From NCBI GenBank assembly GCA_025353725.1, contig JANXOF010000038.1, forward strand, positions 1 to 64,000: a stretch of DNA of 64,000 bases, read 5' to 3'. The position numbers were made by a program, and so were the translations under genes. Positions 44,650 to 53,657 of the stretch are shown here, one piece after another. Position 1 is the first letter of the stretch. Every line of letters starts with the position of its first letter. The notes under the pieces were generated by a model. That model was not told the origin of the DNA. It made no database searches and saw only the letters and a list, made by a program, of their open reading frames with translations. The DNA is from Polyangiaceae bacterium. Lineage in GTDB: Bacteria > Myxococcota_A > Polyangia > Polyangiales > Polyangiaceae.

Positions 44650-45702
44650 ATGTCGGACCTTCCGCAGCGCGCGAGGCAGATTCTCTACGCCTGCATCACA
44701 GAGTTTGTGGCAAGCGGTGAGCCCGTTGGCTCGCGTACGCTCTCGAAGAAAGGGATCGCGCTCTCGGCGGCGAGCATTCGCAATGTGCTCTCGGACCTCG
44801 AGGAGATGGGTTACCTCCACCAACCCCACACGAGCGCCGGGCGCGTGCCGACCGACGCTGCATTTCGCCTGTTCATCGACGCGATGATGGAGGTACGCCA
44901 TTTGACCGACGCCGAGAATAGGAATCTCTTTCAGCGCTTTTCTGAAATCGAACTTGGGCCGAATTTTTTGCGCGAAACGGGTCGCCTTCTTTCCGAACTC
45001 GCGGGCACGGCGGCGGTCGTCGTTTCACCTCGCGCGGAGACCCTCACGCTCAAGCACTTACGGTTTATACGAACGCTCCCGGGGGAGGTTCTTGCCGTTC
45101 TCGTGATGGCCAATGGCGCCGTTCAAAATTGCTTTTTCCGGGCGAGCGTTGAAGAGCACGAGCTCCAAAAAGTGCACAATCTCCTCGACGACGTGATCGA
45201 GGGCCGCTCCCTCGGCGAACTCCGCGAACTTTTCGCCCGTCGACTTCAGAGCGACAAGGTGCAGAACGACGCCGTCCGAAAACGCGCCTTCGAGCTCGGG
45301 GAGGCCGCGCTCGCCGACGCGGCCGATGCGGGGGCGGACGTCGTGATTGAAGGGCGTTCAAAGCTGCTCAACTTGCCGGAGTTCGCGCAGGGTGAGGGCT
45401 TGATGGAAATCGTCAATGCGCTCGACGAGGCGCAAAGCATCGTGCGCCTACTCGACGCGACGTTGGCTGCCAAAGGCACCTCCGTCGTGGTGGGGCGCGA
45501 GGCGGGCGGCTTGGCCGGGGGTCACCTTTCTATCGTTGGCGCCTCGTACACGAACCAAGGCCGCAGCGCCGGCTCGATTGGTGTCATTGGCTCCACTCGG
45601 ATGGACTATCCGAAGGTCGTGCCCCTGGTCACGGCGACGGCCAACGCCATGAGCGCCTTGGTTGAGCTGCGCTCGGATTCGAGAGAAGACACTCATGACT
45701 GA
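44650..45702 (+). CDS. hrcA: Heat-inducible transcription repressor HrcA
   Basis: A 350-residue repressor of the groESL/dnaK heat-shock genes. An N-terminal winged helix ('GEPVGSRTLSKKGIALSAAS', 'IRNVLSDLEEMGYL') is followed by 'HTSAGRVPTD', the diagnostic HrcA motif. The GAF-like and C-terminal domains ('LSIVGASYTNQGRSAGSIGV', 'IGSTRMDYPKVVPLV') are complete. Usually grpE/dnaK/dnaJ follow, but here none do. No CIRCE operator (TTAGCACTC...GAGTGCTAA) was seen upstream. Confidence 0.97.
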   Translation: MSDLPQRARQILYACITEFVASGEPVGSRTLSKKGIALSAASIRNVLSDLEEMGYLHQPHTSAGRVPTDAAFRLFIDAMMEVRHLTDAENRNLFQRFSEIELGPNFLRETGRLLSELAGTAAVVVSPRAETLTLKHLRFIRTLPGEVLAVLVMANGAVQNCFFRASVEEHELQKVHNLLDDVIEGRSLGELRELFARRLQSDKVQNDAVRKRAFELGEAALADAADAGADVVIEGRSKLLNLPEFAQGEGLMEIVNALDEAQSIVRLLDATLAAKGTSVVVGREAGGLAGGHLSIVGASYTNQGRSAGSIGVIGSTRMDYPKVVPLVTATANAMSALVELRSDSREDTHD

Positions 45703-45781
45703 GGGACCTGAGCAAACTTAGCGAAGCGCTCTCCTCCGGGTCTACGGACGAATCGAGCGGACTGTAGTATATGTGCTCGTC

Positions 45782-47143
45782 ATGATGCGTACGGTCCCGC
45801 CGGACCTCCCAGGAGCCCAGACCGTCGACTCTCCGCTTGATCGCGCCCTCGCGTTGCTCCTTGCTGGGGAGCGCGAGGCTGCACTGCGTTGGAGCGCGGC
45901 GGCGGTACAACAGGATTCGTCCGTCTCGAGCGCGCTCATCCTCACGTGTCGCCTGCTTGCCGATGCCGGGCGTACGGAGGCCGCCATCGAGGGCTTCAGG
46001 CTCGGCGTGAAGCGCGCCATCGATACGGGCAACTTACCCCTCGCCGTGGCCGCGCTGAGTGACTTGCGTGCGCTTGCGGTCGACGTCGCGTCACTTCTCG
46101 ACGAAATCGCGTCGACGTTTTGCGCGGGCTCCCCACGCCTCGCAACCGATGCGGCACCGCCGCCGCCTCCGCTCCCGCAGGAGGCGAGTTTTCAATCCCT
46201 GAGCTCGTTCCTTTCGGGGCCTGCGCTCCTGTCCAAGGCGACGGGAATCATCCACCAAGCCTCGCTCGACTACGAAGTGCTTTCCGAGTTCGAGGCGCCG
46301 CTCGTATCGCCGCTCCCGCTCTTCAGTGCGCTTGAAAAAGATGGCCTACGGGCGCTGATTGGCTGTTTTGAAATGTTTACGGTCCCTGCGGGAAGCGACG
46401 TCATCGCACAAGGCGAAGAGGGAGCCGAAGCTTACATCGTCGCCCGTGGCGAGCTCGAGGTGAGGCGCGTCACCGAAGAGGGAGATCACGTCACGCTTGC
46501 GCGTCTCAACAACGGCGCGCTCTTCGGCGAAATGGCTCTGTTGTCGCGTGCCCCGCGCGCGGCGAGTGTGGTGGCGTGTCGACCGTCCATCCTGCTCGTC
46601 GCGCGTCGTGAGGCGCTCGAGCAAGTGGCCGAGAAGCGCCCCGACATCGGGATCGAGCTCGCGGCTCACTGCCGCCGTCGCATGGTGGCAAACCTCCTCC
46701 GCACCTCGAAGCTGCTCCTTGCGGTGGACGCTGCCGCGCGCCCTGCGCTCGTCGAGCGGTTCGAAACGTGCGTCTTCGAGAAGGGCGACACGTTGATTCG
46801 TGCCGGTGAAGAGACGGCCGGCCTGCACCTCATTGCGTCCGGCGAGGTTGCGGTCGTAGGCCGCGAAGAAGGAGGTGAGTCGTTCGTCATCGCCACGCTT
46901 CCGGTGGGGGAGACGGTGGGGGAAGTTGCGCTCATTTTGCGGCGCAAAGCGAACGCTGACGTCGTCGCCGTGCACCCAACTGTGACGCTTCATCTTCCTC
47001 GTGGCCAGTTTCTAGGTCTCGTTCGCGAACATCCGGCGATCTTGTCCGGCCTCTACCTGGCCGCCGTAGAACGTGACGACGAAACCACGAGTGTCCTCGA
47101 CAGCTCCACGACCTCGGTGTCCGATGACTACGTGCTCGTCTGA
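45782..47143 (+). CDS. Dual cyclic-nucleotide-binding-domain protein with TPR-like N-terminus
   Basis: About 453 residues, soluble. Residues 20-110 are TPR-like helices ('RALALLLAGEREAALRWSAA'), followed by a Pro-rich linker. Two CAP_ED domains follow: the first with 'GALFGEMALLSRAPRAASVV', the second with 'VGETVGEVALILRRKANADV', both phosphate-binding cassettes. There is no DNA-binding helix, so this is a sensor/adaptor and not a CRP activator. Its stop overlaps the ATG of the CDF transporter (TGATG), tying it to that exporter. The GTG 9 nt upstream is an alternative start. Confidence 0.87.
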   Translation: MMRTVPPDLPGAQTVDSPLDRALALLLAGEREAALRWSAAAVQQDSSVSSALILTCRLLADAGRTEAAIEGFRLGVKRAIDTGNLPLAVAALSDLRALAVDVASLLDEIASTFCAGSPRLATDAAPPPPPLPQEASFQSLSSFLSGPALLSKATGIIHQASLDYEVLSEFEAPLVSPLPLFSALEKDGLRALIGCFEMFTVPAGSDVIAQGEEGAEAYIVARGELEVRRVTEEGDHVTLARLNNGALFGEMALLSRAPRAASVVACRPSILLVARREALEQVAEKRPDIGIELAAHCRRRMVANLLRTSKLLLAVDAAARPALVERFETCVFEKGDTLIRAGEETAGLHLIASGEVAVVGREEGGESFVIATLPVGETVGEVALILRRKANADVVAVHPTVTLHLPRGQFLGLVREHPAILSGLYLAAVERDDETTSVLDSSTTSVSDDYVLV

Positions 47144-48180
47144 TGAGTGATTCGCACGGTCACGATCACGGGCATGGTCACGATGGTCACGATGGTCACG
47201 GTCACGGGGAACGCCGTGAGCCCGCCGCGAAAGAGAAGAGCCAAGCCCGGCGACTGCTCCTCGTCCTCGTGGTCGTCGCTTGTTTTTTCGTCGTCGAGTT
47301 GATTGGCGCGAAAGCGGCAAGGAGCGACGTTCTCGAGGCTGACGCCTACCACCTGCTGATGGACGTGTTCGCGCTCGCGATAAGTCTCGCCGCGATGAGG
47401 CTCGCGACGACCAAGCCTAGTCTACGATTCACGTACGGCCTTCGCCGCGTCGAGCCGCTCGCGGCGCTCGTGAATGGAGCACTCGTCTTCGGTGTGGCCA
47501 TCGAAATTGTGAGTGATTCGGTCGCGCACATGGCTCATCCCACGATGCCGAAGTCGAGCCTCATGATGATGGTCGCGACGGCAGCACTCGTAGTTAACAG
47601 CTTTAGCGCCTGGGTTCTGCACGGCGCGATGCACGCACACGGAGGCCATGCCCACGGCCACGGAGGCGACGGCCACGAGTCTTCGGTGCCGGCGAACGGG
47701 GTCGTTGACGCGTCGGACGACCCAGAAGGCCATCACGCCGCGGCGCACGCGCATCACCTCAATCTGCGGGGGGCGTGGCTGCACTTGCTCGGCGACGCGC
47801 TCGGTTCCGTTGCGGCGTTCATGGCAGGCTTCGCCATTCGCTGCGGCGCGTCACCGATGGTCGACCCCCTTGCGAGTTTCCTCGTCGTCGCGATTCTCGT
47901 GGTGGGCGCGTATCGCTTGGTCCGTGACGCCGTTCTCGTGCTTCTCGACGCGGCACCGAAGCGAATGCCCGTCGCGCGAATCCGTACTATCGTCCTCACG
48001 TATCCAGGCGTAAAAAGCTTGCATGCGCTCCACGTCTGGTCTCTCGGCACGGGGCACGACGCCGTAACGGTTCACGTCGTTTCCGACGGTGAAGACCCTC
48101 ACTTAGGCACACGTCTCGGTGACGTGCTTCGTGCCAAGTTCAAGGCCGAATACGTTACGGTGCAAGTCGACTGCGGGTAA
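47143..48180 (+). CDS. Cation diffusion facilitator (CzcD/ZitB-like zinc exporter)
   Basis: A 345-residue inner-membrane antiporter with six helices. The N-terminus is a His/Asp/Gly run ('HGHDHGHGHDGHDGHGHGER'), and the IV-V loop holds a second His cluster ('HGGHAHGHGGDGHE'). Metal-site acids are seen in 'VLEADAYHLLMDVFALAISL' (HxxxD) and 'HLLGDALGSVAAF'. It exports Zn, Co or Cd in exchange for protons. It is translationally coupled to the preceding cyclic-nucleotide-binding protein, which suggests second-messenger control. Confidence 0.94.
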   Translation: MSDSHGHDHGHGHDGHDGHGHGERREPAAKEKSQARRLLLVLVVVACFFVVELIGAKAARSDVLEADAYHLLMDVFALAISLAAMRLATTKPSLRFTYGLRRVEPLAALVNGALVFGVAIEIVSDSVAHMAHPTMPKSSLMMMVATAALVVNSFSAWVLHGAMHAHGGHAHGHGGDGHESSVPANGVVDASDDPEGHHAAAHAHHLNLRGAWLHLLGDALGSVAAFMAGFAIRCGASPMVDPLASFLVVAILVVGAYRLVRDAVLVLLDAAPKRMPVARIRTIVLTYPGVKSLHALHVWSLGTGHDAVTVHVVSDGEDPHLGTRLGDVLRAKFKAEYVTVQVDCG

Positions 48181-48250
48181 CGCGCGAATCGCTCGCCCTG
48201 TAGCGCCAGAGGGCTCCATTCTATAGCGCTGTCGGTTTTTGCCTCCGCCT

Positions 48251-48859
48251 TCAGCGCTCGACGTAGGGAACTGGACCGAGCTTTATCTTGGCGAGTTCCG
48301 CGGACTCAAGCAGATCGTCGAGTACTTCGACCTCCACCATCGCATTGTCATATTTCCCCTTGTCGCTTCCAAACAGGTACCGATTGACGGGGGAGCTCGC
48401 GTCGAGGACTGGTTTGCCCGTCGATGACGCTTCCACGGCGCATGACGGGCCGTGGTCCAAAACGGCGGCCACGACCGACTTTTTCGCCTTGTGGTTCGTG
48501 ATCCGCAGGCGGGTCAGGCAGCCGAATCGCCCTGCATCGGCTGTGTAGTAGGCGGTATTCTCTTCGCACTGGCGACCGCTCATCCCCTCGCAAATCCCGT
48601 TGGACTGCCTGGCTTTTGGTAGGCAACTCGGCAAGCAGTTATCTTGCCGGTCTCGGGATGCGTCGGAGCACCCGAACGCGGTCATCCGGTACTTCCCGTC
48701 GGCCGCTTGCTTCGTTGCAAAGCACGCTTGGAGCGAGGACGAGGAGGCCTCGTCCCCTGGCGAGTCCTCGTCGATGACGTCTGGCGCGCACGCGGCGCTC
48801 GCGAGACAGGCACCCAGCGTAAGCGCTCTGGATCGAAAAGAAGTGAGGGGAGTGAGCAT
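48251..48859 (-). CDS. Lipoprotein with double-psi beta-barrel (expansin/RlpA-like) domain
   Basis: A 202-residue protein with a signal ending 'LASAAC'. The mature part starts acidic. It then has 'ENTAYYTADAGRFGCLTRLR', 'VVAAVLDHGPSCAVEASSTG' and 'KPVLDASSPVNRYLFG', which match the double-psi barrel of RlpA/expansins, including the Asp of 'VLDAS'. Three Cys pairs are likely. Such proteins bind or cleave cell-wall glycans. The call is from motif pattern, not a database hit. Confidence 0.65.
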   Translation of the reverse strand: MLTPLTSFRSRALTLGACLASAACAPDVIDEDSPGDEASSSSLQACFATKQAADGKYRMTAFGCSDASRDRQDNCLPSCLPKARQSNGICEGMSGRQCEENTAYYTADAGRFGCLTRLRITNHKAKKSVVAAVLDHGPSCAVEASSTGKPVLDASSPVNRYLFGSDKGKYDNAMVEVEVLDDLLESAELAKIKLGPVPYVER

Positions 48860-49013
48860 TGTCCTACACGTAGGCAGATTGTGTGCCGTTAGAAGCGCGT
48901 GTAAATTTTAAGGGTTCTGTGCGCTTGGCGCCCGGAACGCGCAGGGCGCGTGAGACTCGGGCGATCCACGCTCAGTCGCTCCAGACGGCGGCGGTTTCGG
49001 CTATGAAGGCCGG

Positions 49014-50519
49014 GTGAACGCTCCCTTCTTTCATCTCCTTTTTGTTCTTTTAGGCGCCTGCGTGCCCGTGGGGTGCGCAGTCGCGTCACCGCGTGCGGTG
49101 CACCGCGGTGACACGTCAGCGGCGCGGCTGTCGCCGTCCCGGGCCACGGAGCCGCTGGCGAGCTTGAAAAATACACCTGCCGCATCGCACACGGTTCGCG
49201 AGCTTCTCGCGTCTGGGCTTGCCTCGCGCCACGCCTCGGAGATCGTCCAAAGCCTCACGGACGACGTGGGCCCTCGCCTTGCGGGTTCGCCTGGCGACCA
49301 AGCCGCCGTCGCCTGGGCTCTCGCGCGCCTCCGCGCGGAAGGACTGTCAAACGTCCACGCCGAGGAGGTGATCGTGCCCCATTGGGAGCGCGGCGTGGAA
49401 ACCGGGGAGATCGTTTCCCCGACTCGTCAAAAGCTTAGGCTCACGGCCATCGGTGGAAGCATCGGTACTCTGCCAGCCGGGGTCGAGGCCGACGTTATAG
49501 AAGTTCAAACCCTCGAAGCCCTCGACACTCTCGACGCCATCGCGGTGGCTGGAAAAATTGTATTCTACAATACGCCCACCGAGCGTACCCGTGACGGGTC
49601 AGGCTACGGCAGGGCCGTCGCGGTTCGCGCGCTCGGAGCGAAGCGAGCGTCAGCAAAAGGCGCCGTCGGCGTCGTCATTCGTTCCATCGGCACGGATCAA
49701 GAAAGGCTTCCTCATACCGGAGCCCAGCGCGGGTTTGAGAAAGGCGAGACGTCCATTCCTGCCGCCGCGCTCTCCATGCCGGACGCCGACCTGCTTCACC
49801 GGACATTGGCGGCTAAGAAAGCCGCGCGCCTTCGGATGACGCTCGGATGCCGTCATTTGCCCGACGCTGTCTCGGCCAACGTCATCGGCGAAGTTCCTGG
49901 CACGACGCGGGCGGAGGAGCTCGTCGTGCTCGGCGCCCATCTCGACTCGTGGGACCTGGGTACGGGGGCGCTGGACGATGGGGCCGGTGTCGGCATTGTC
50001 ATCGAGGCCGCGCGGCTCATTCTTGCGACCGGTCCTCGGCCTGCGCGCACGCTCCGCGTCGTTCTTTTCGCAAATGAAGAAAATGGACTGGCGGGGGCGA
50101 AGCAGTACGCCAAAGCGCACGCGCACGAACTCGACCGACACGTCGTCGCCCTCGAAGCCGACAGCGGGACCGACAGAGTCACTAGCGTGACGTACGGCGG
50201 TGCTCCGTCACAGCACGCGGAGTTCGTCGCGATGGCGGCGAACCTATCTCCGCTTGGTATCGCGGCGGACAGCGCCGAGGCCGACGGCGGTGCAGACCTG
50301 AGCCCGATTCGTGCGCTAGGCGTCCCCGTGGTGTCGCTCTCGCAGGACTCGTCGGGCTACTTTGATATCCACCACACCGCGAACGATACGTTCGACAAGA
50401 TCCATCCCGACAATCTCGCTCAGGCGGCGACGGCGTTTGCCGTGGCGGCGCACGTCGTACTCACGATGAACGAGAACTTCGGCCGTGTTCCGGAAGAGAA
50501 GCGCGAGCGACGTCACTAA
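49014..50519 (+). CDS. M28-family zinc aminopeptidase, secreted lipoprotein
   Basis: A 501-residue protein. The GTG start gives 'MNAPFFHLLFVLLGACVPVG', a signal with Cys. The metal site is complete: 'LGAHLDSWDLGTGALDDGAG' (His, Asp), 'ANEENGLAGAKQYA' (Glu-Glu), 'ALEADSGTD' (Asp) and 'DIHHTANDTFDKI' (His). A PA-like insert ('KIVFYNTPTERTRDGSGYGR') lies before the catalytic half. Family members remove N-terminal residues outside the cell, fitting a predatory or saprophytic life. A short Lys-rich gene converges on it. Confidence 0.93.
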   Translation: MNAPFFHLLFVLLGACVPVGCAVASPRAVHRGDTSAARLSPSRATEPLASLKNTPAASHTVRELLASGLASRHASEIVQSLTDDVGPRLAGSPGDQAAVAWALARLRAEGLSNVHAEEVIVPHWERGVETGEIVSPTRQKLRLTAIGGSIGTLPAGVEADVIEVQTLEALDTLDAIAVAGKIVFYNTPTERTRDGSGYGRAVAVRALGAKRASAKGAVGVVIRSIGTDQERLPHTGAQRGFEKGETSIPAAALSMPDADLLHRTLAAKKAARLRMTLGCRHLPDAVSANVIGEVPGTTRAEELVVLGAHLDSWDLGTGALDDGAGVGIVIEAARLILATGPRPARTLRVVLFANEENGLAGAKQYAKAHAHELDRHVVALEADSGTDRVTSVTYGGAPSQHAEFVAMAANLSPLGIAADSAEADGGADLSPIRALGVPVVSLSQDSSGYFDIHHTANDTFDKIHPDNLAQAATAFAVAAHVVLTMNENFGRVPEEKRERRH

Positions 50520-50571
50520 GTCATTCACGACGTGAATCGCTCGCGCACACCGTAGGACTCGGGAAGCGGGA

Positions 50572-50703
50572 CTACTTGCCCTTCTTCGCGACCGGTGCGG
50601 GCGCGACTTTGGTCTTCGCGTCAGCGGCCGCCTTCTTTTGGTTCTTGTCGTTCGTGCCCTGCTTCTTAGCCTTGTCTTTGGCTTTCGGAGACTTGTCGCC
50701 CAC
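50572..50703 (-). CDS. 43-residue Lys/Ala-rich small protein
   Basis: GTG at 50703, with AAAGGTGG 6 nt ahead, opens VGDKSPKAKDKAKKQGTNDK then NQKKAAADAKTKVAPAPVAK and KGK, stop 50572-50574. Similar short basic proteins starting MGDKSPKAK occur widely in Gram-negatives with unknown function. There are no hydrophobic segments; it is probably disordered and may bind nucleic acid. It is too small for most ORF callers but the ribosome site and composition support it. Confidence 0.65.
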   Translation of the reverse strand: MGDKSPKAKDKAKKQGTNDKNQKKAAADAKTKVAPAPVAKKGK

Positions 50704-50813
50704 GGGTTACCACCTTTGTTCAAGCATTTAGAGACGAGAGATCGAGCGTATCGAAACCTGAGAGCGAGAAAGGTAGCACCTCGACTCGCGCGTCGTCACT
50801 CCCTCAAAAGGGT

Positions 50814-51782
50814 TCAACGGCACTGGTTGTCTATGCATGTCTTGCCGTCCCTGCACTCGCCTGAGGCCACGCACTGCGCATTGACCTCGCCGGCGGTGCG
50901 GCAAACGAGGTCTTTCGCGCACGAGCCTATTCGGTTGTCGACCGTACGGCAGTACTTGTCCCCCGTCTCGTCCGAGGAGGTGCACGCGTACTTACAAAAG
51001 CCACCCACACACCGTTTGGCAGTTGCGGTGCTTCCACCGCATTGCGCGTCCGCGGTGCAGTTTGGCTTCGGCCGCGTGTCGACCGCACAGACGCCAAGTT
51101 CGCAGTACTTACCGGGGACGCATTCCGTATCCGCCACGCAAGCCGTCACGCACGAGCCTGCCGTGCATCGAGGCGCCTCGACGCCGCACTCTTGATCACT
51201 CGAGCAACTCGGTCGGGGGGAAGGTGCACATAGTCCGCGGACGCAGCTCGAGCCGCCAGGGCACGGAGCGACGTCGCAACCCGCGAGGCATCGACCATCC
51301 GCGCATACCTTGCCGGCCTCACATTCGCTTGAAAACCGGCACGCGTTGGCAGCTGGCGTACACGCGCCCGCGGCGCACGCACGCCCATCCCCGCAATCGG
51401 CTTGCGTGGTGCAGTCCCTCTTGGATCCCGGCTCGGCCGCGGGAGACATACAGAGTCCCGATTTGCATACGTCGCCTTTTTCGCACGGGTAATTCGGCGA
51501 GCATGTGGGAGTGCATCCCTTGTCGGTACACGCGGAGCCTGCGCTGCAGCTCCGAGTGCCCGTACAAGCACTTTTTGTCGGCGACGGCACGGCGGCACAG
51601 CCGTACGCGTCACATTCGTAACAGGCCGCGGAGTCGCAGTAGTACCGTGTTGATTCCCCCGATCCGCAACCGGCCCAGACCGCCACGCCGAGTGCTGCGA
51701 GCGTGGCCATGATGCTGACTCGTGAGGCACTTGAGGGACAGGTGGTCGACGTGCGAGTCGTGCGAATCGTCCGAATCATCAT
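50814..51782 (-). CDS. Cys-rich secreted lipoprotein
   Basis: About 322 residues from ATG 51782. The signal is 'MATLAALGVAVWAGC' after an Arg/Thr-rich start. The mature protein is a series of about eight Cys-rich units ('CDSAACYECDAYGCA', 'CTGTRSCSAGSACTDKGC', 'CSSDQECGVEAPRCTAGSC'). They have C-x(5)-C-x(6)-C spacing like EB/dickkopf-type modules found in myxobacterial surface proteins. No catalytic motif is seen. A longer frame extends to 51878, but it has no better start. Confidence 0.78.
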   Translation of the reverse strand: MMIRTIRTTRTSTTCPSSASRVSIMATLAALGVAVWAGCGSGESTRYYCDSAACYECDAYGCAAVPSPTKSACTGTRSCSAGSACTDKGCTPTCSPNYPCEKGDVCKSGLCMSPAAEPGSKRDCTTQADCGDGRACAAGACTPAANACRFSSECEAGKVCADGRCLAGCDVAPCPGGSSCVRGLCAPSPRPSCSSDQECGVEAPRCTAGSCVTACVADTECVPGKYCELGVCAVDTRPKPNCTADAQCGGSTATAKRCVGGFCKYACTSSDETGDKYCRTVDNRIGSCAKDLVCRTAGEVNAQCVASGECRDGKTCIDNQCR

Positions 51783-52042
51783 GGTAGAGGTCTCCGAGGT
51801 ACGCGGCGTCGCGGCCCAGTATCCACGCGCCGTGCCAGCGGGTCCACGCCCGCGAGCGGCGTTCTTGTGGCTGCGCAATGACTTTACTTCTGGGCGATCG
51901 GCCTCCGCCTAGGGCGGAATTGCCTGGGCGGGTGTAAACCACTGTTCTCGGTTAAGGTTCCTAAGGCGAGAACGGAGCCGTCGAATCTGGGCGTCCGCGG
52001 CCTGCCTTGACCCCGTGTCTCGCATTCGCTACCTGGCGTTTC

Positions 52043-52675
52043 ATGAGTCGTCCCCGTTCGGCCTCCGTGTTTGCCCCGCTGGTGTCGTCGGCAGCGGCAT
52101 CGTCATCGTGTTCGTTAACAACCTCCCTCAAGTCCGTGTTGCCGCTTGCTGCGGGCCTCGTCCTTGCGTTCACGGTTTGGCTGCAGCCTGGTACGGCCAA
52201 CGCTGACACCAAGGTCGGAATCATCGACGTTCAGCGCGCTGTAGCGAGCACCGAGGACGGGCTGCGCGCACAGGCGACGCTAAAAAAATTGTTCGACAAT
52301 CGTCAGCAAGAGCTCAACAAAAAGCAGACCGACTTGCAGCGTCAGCGTGAGGACCTCGACAAGCAAGCCAAAGCCCTCCCTAAAGACGCGCTCACGAAGC
52401 GTGTTGACGACTGGCAAAAGCAGATGATGGACCTGCAGGCGGTTTTCCTCGAGTACAACAAGGAGCTCGAAAAGAAGCAAAAAGAGCTTACCGACCCGGT
52501 CTTTGAGAAGATTCTCCAAATCGTCAAACGCATTGCGACGAGCGAGAACATCGACGTTGTCCTCGATAAGGCAACCGTCGCCTTCGTGAGGACGGATCTC
52601 GACCTGACCGACAAGGCGATTCAAATATACAATGGCGGCGGTGGTACAACGTCAGGACCAGCTCCCAAAAAGTAG
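52043..52675 (+). CDS. skp: Skp/OmpH-family periplasmic chaperone
   Basis: A 210-residue protein with a signal peptide ('SVLPLAAGLVLAFTVWLQPG', cut after 'ANA'). The body is a helical hairpin ('QQELNKKQTDLQRQREDLDK', 'EKKQKELTDPVFEKILQIVK') with the family start 'KVGIIDVQRAVASTEDGLRA'. Skp holds outer-membrane proteins in the periplasm. It is followed by lpxD and lpxA, the usual order, though bamA is not upstream. ATG 52043 starts the signal; an earlier frame to 52007 adds 12 residues. Confidence 0.92.
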   Translation: MSRPRSASVFAPLVSSAAASSSCSLTTSLKSVLPLAAGLVLAFTVWLQPGTANADTKVGIIDVQRAVASTEDGLRAQATLKKLFDNRQQELNKKQTDLQRQREDLDKQAKALPKDALTKRVDDWQKQMMDLQAVFLEYNKELEKKQKELTDPVFEKILQIVKRIATSENIDVVLDKATVAFVRTDLDLTDKAIQIYNGGGGTTSGPAPKK

Positions 52676-52718
52676 GTCCTCGACGGCCACGGGCTCGGAA
52701 GCTGAGTTCGCGTAGCCG

Positions 52719-53657
52719 ATGTCGATATCTGTCGTGAGTAGTGGCGTTTCTCTTTGCCCACGCCTTTTGCAGGACCTCGTCCAACGGCACGGCGGCGACG
52801 TGCGGGGGGGGGCGACCGGCCTTGTGCGTCGCTTAGTGCCGGTGAGTCGCGCGAGGAGCGGGGACCTCGCACCGCTCCTGAGCGCTCGGTATATCCAAGA
52901 CGCGATTGCCGCACGTCAACGCGGCGCGCTCTTGCTTATCGAGCAGTCTTTGGCCGACCGTTCGGCCCTGGCGGCTGTGCCCGGCTGGTTTCATCCTTAC
53001 GCCGTCTATGCGCTCGCCGAGCTACTCGACGCAGGTGACGCACCGGCAGACGGTGCCTCGGTCGGCGAAGGCTCGACGGTTGGGCCCGGGGTGATCCTGA
53101 TGCCGCGCGTGAGAATCGGCGCCCGCGTCACGATTGGCGCGGGCGCGGTCCTTGGCGAGGCCGGTTTCGGTTTCGCTGTGGGCCCGGCCAACGCGATCCG
53201 TTCCATCCCGCATCTCGGGGGGGTAGTCGTCGAAGACGACGTCTACATTGGTGCACTCTGCACGATCGCCGCCGGAACCCTCACGCCGACGATTCTCCGT
53301 CGCGGGGCCAAGCTCGATGCGCAGGTCCACGTCGGTCATAACTGCGAGATCGGCGAAGGCTCGAGGATTGCGGCGCAAAGTGGCCTGGCAGGTTCGGTGA
53401 CCGTTGGACGTGGCGTCATGATGGGGGGTCAAGTCGGCGTCGCGGACCATGTCGTCATCGGCGATGGCGCTCGTATCGCGGCGAAAAGCGGCGTGATTGG
53501 TGACGTCGACCCCGGAGCTACGGTGGCCGGGTACCCGGCGGTCGAGCGTCAGCGATGGCTGCGCGGCCTTGCAGAGCTTTACCGCGCGACGCGCCGCCGT
53601 CGGGCGGTCGCCGCACCCCGCGAAACGACCGATCCCTCCGTGGAGGGACAATCGTGA
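52719..53657 (+). CDS. lpxD: UDP-3-O-acylglucosamine N-acyltransferase LpxD
   Basis: A 312-residue left-handed beta-helix acyltransferase of lipid A synthesis. The N-terminal uridine-binding domain ('RYIQDAIAARQRGALLLIEQ') precedes hexapeptide repeats ('RVRIGARVTIGAGAVLGEAG', 'GFGFAVG') with the catalytic His in 'VHVGHNCEIGEGS'. Its stop overlaps the lpxA GTG (GTGA). fabZ, normally between lpxD and lpxA, is absent, so it must lie elsewhere. Confidence 0.95.
   Translation: MSISVVSSGVSLCPRLLQDLVQRHGGDVRGGATGLVRRLVPVSRARSGDLAPLLSARYIQDAIAARQRGALLLIEQSLADRSALAAVPGWFHPYAVYALAELLDAGDAPADGASVGEGSTVGPGVILMPRVRIGARVTIGAGAVLGEAGFGFAVGPANAIRSIPHLGGVVVEDDVYIGALCTIAAGTLTPTILRRGAKLDAQVHVGHNCEIGEGSRIAAQSGLAGSVTVGRGVMMGGQVGVADHVVIGDGARIAAKSGVIGDVDPGATVAGYPAVERQRWLRGLAELYRATRRRRAVAAPRETTDPSVEGQS

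Noticed and set aside
47146-47215. Short tandem repeat (GGTCACGATCAC type)
   Set aside because: It encodes the His/Asp/Gly metal-binding run of the CDF exporter and is explained by the protein.
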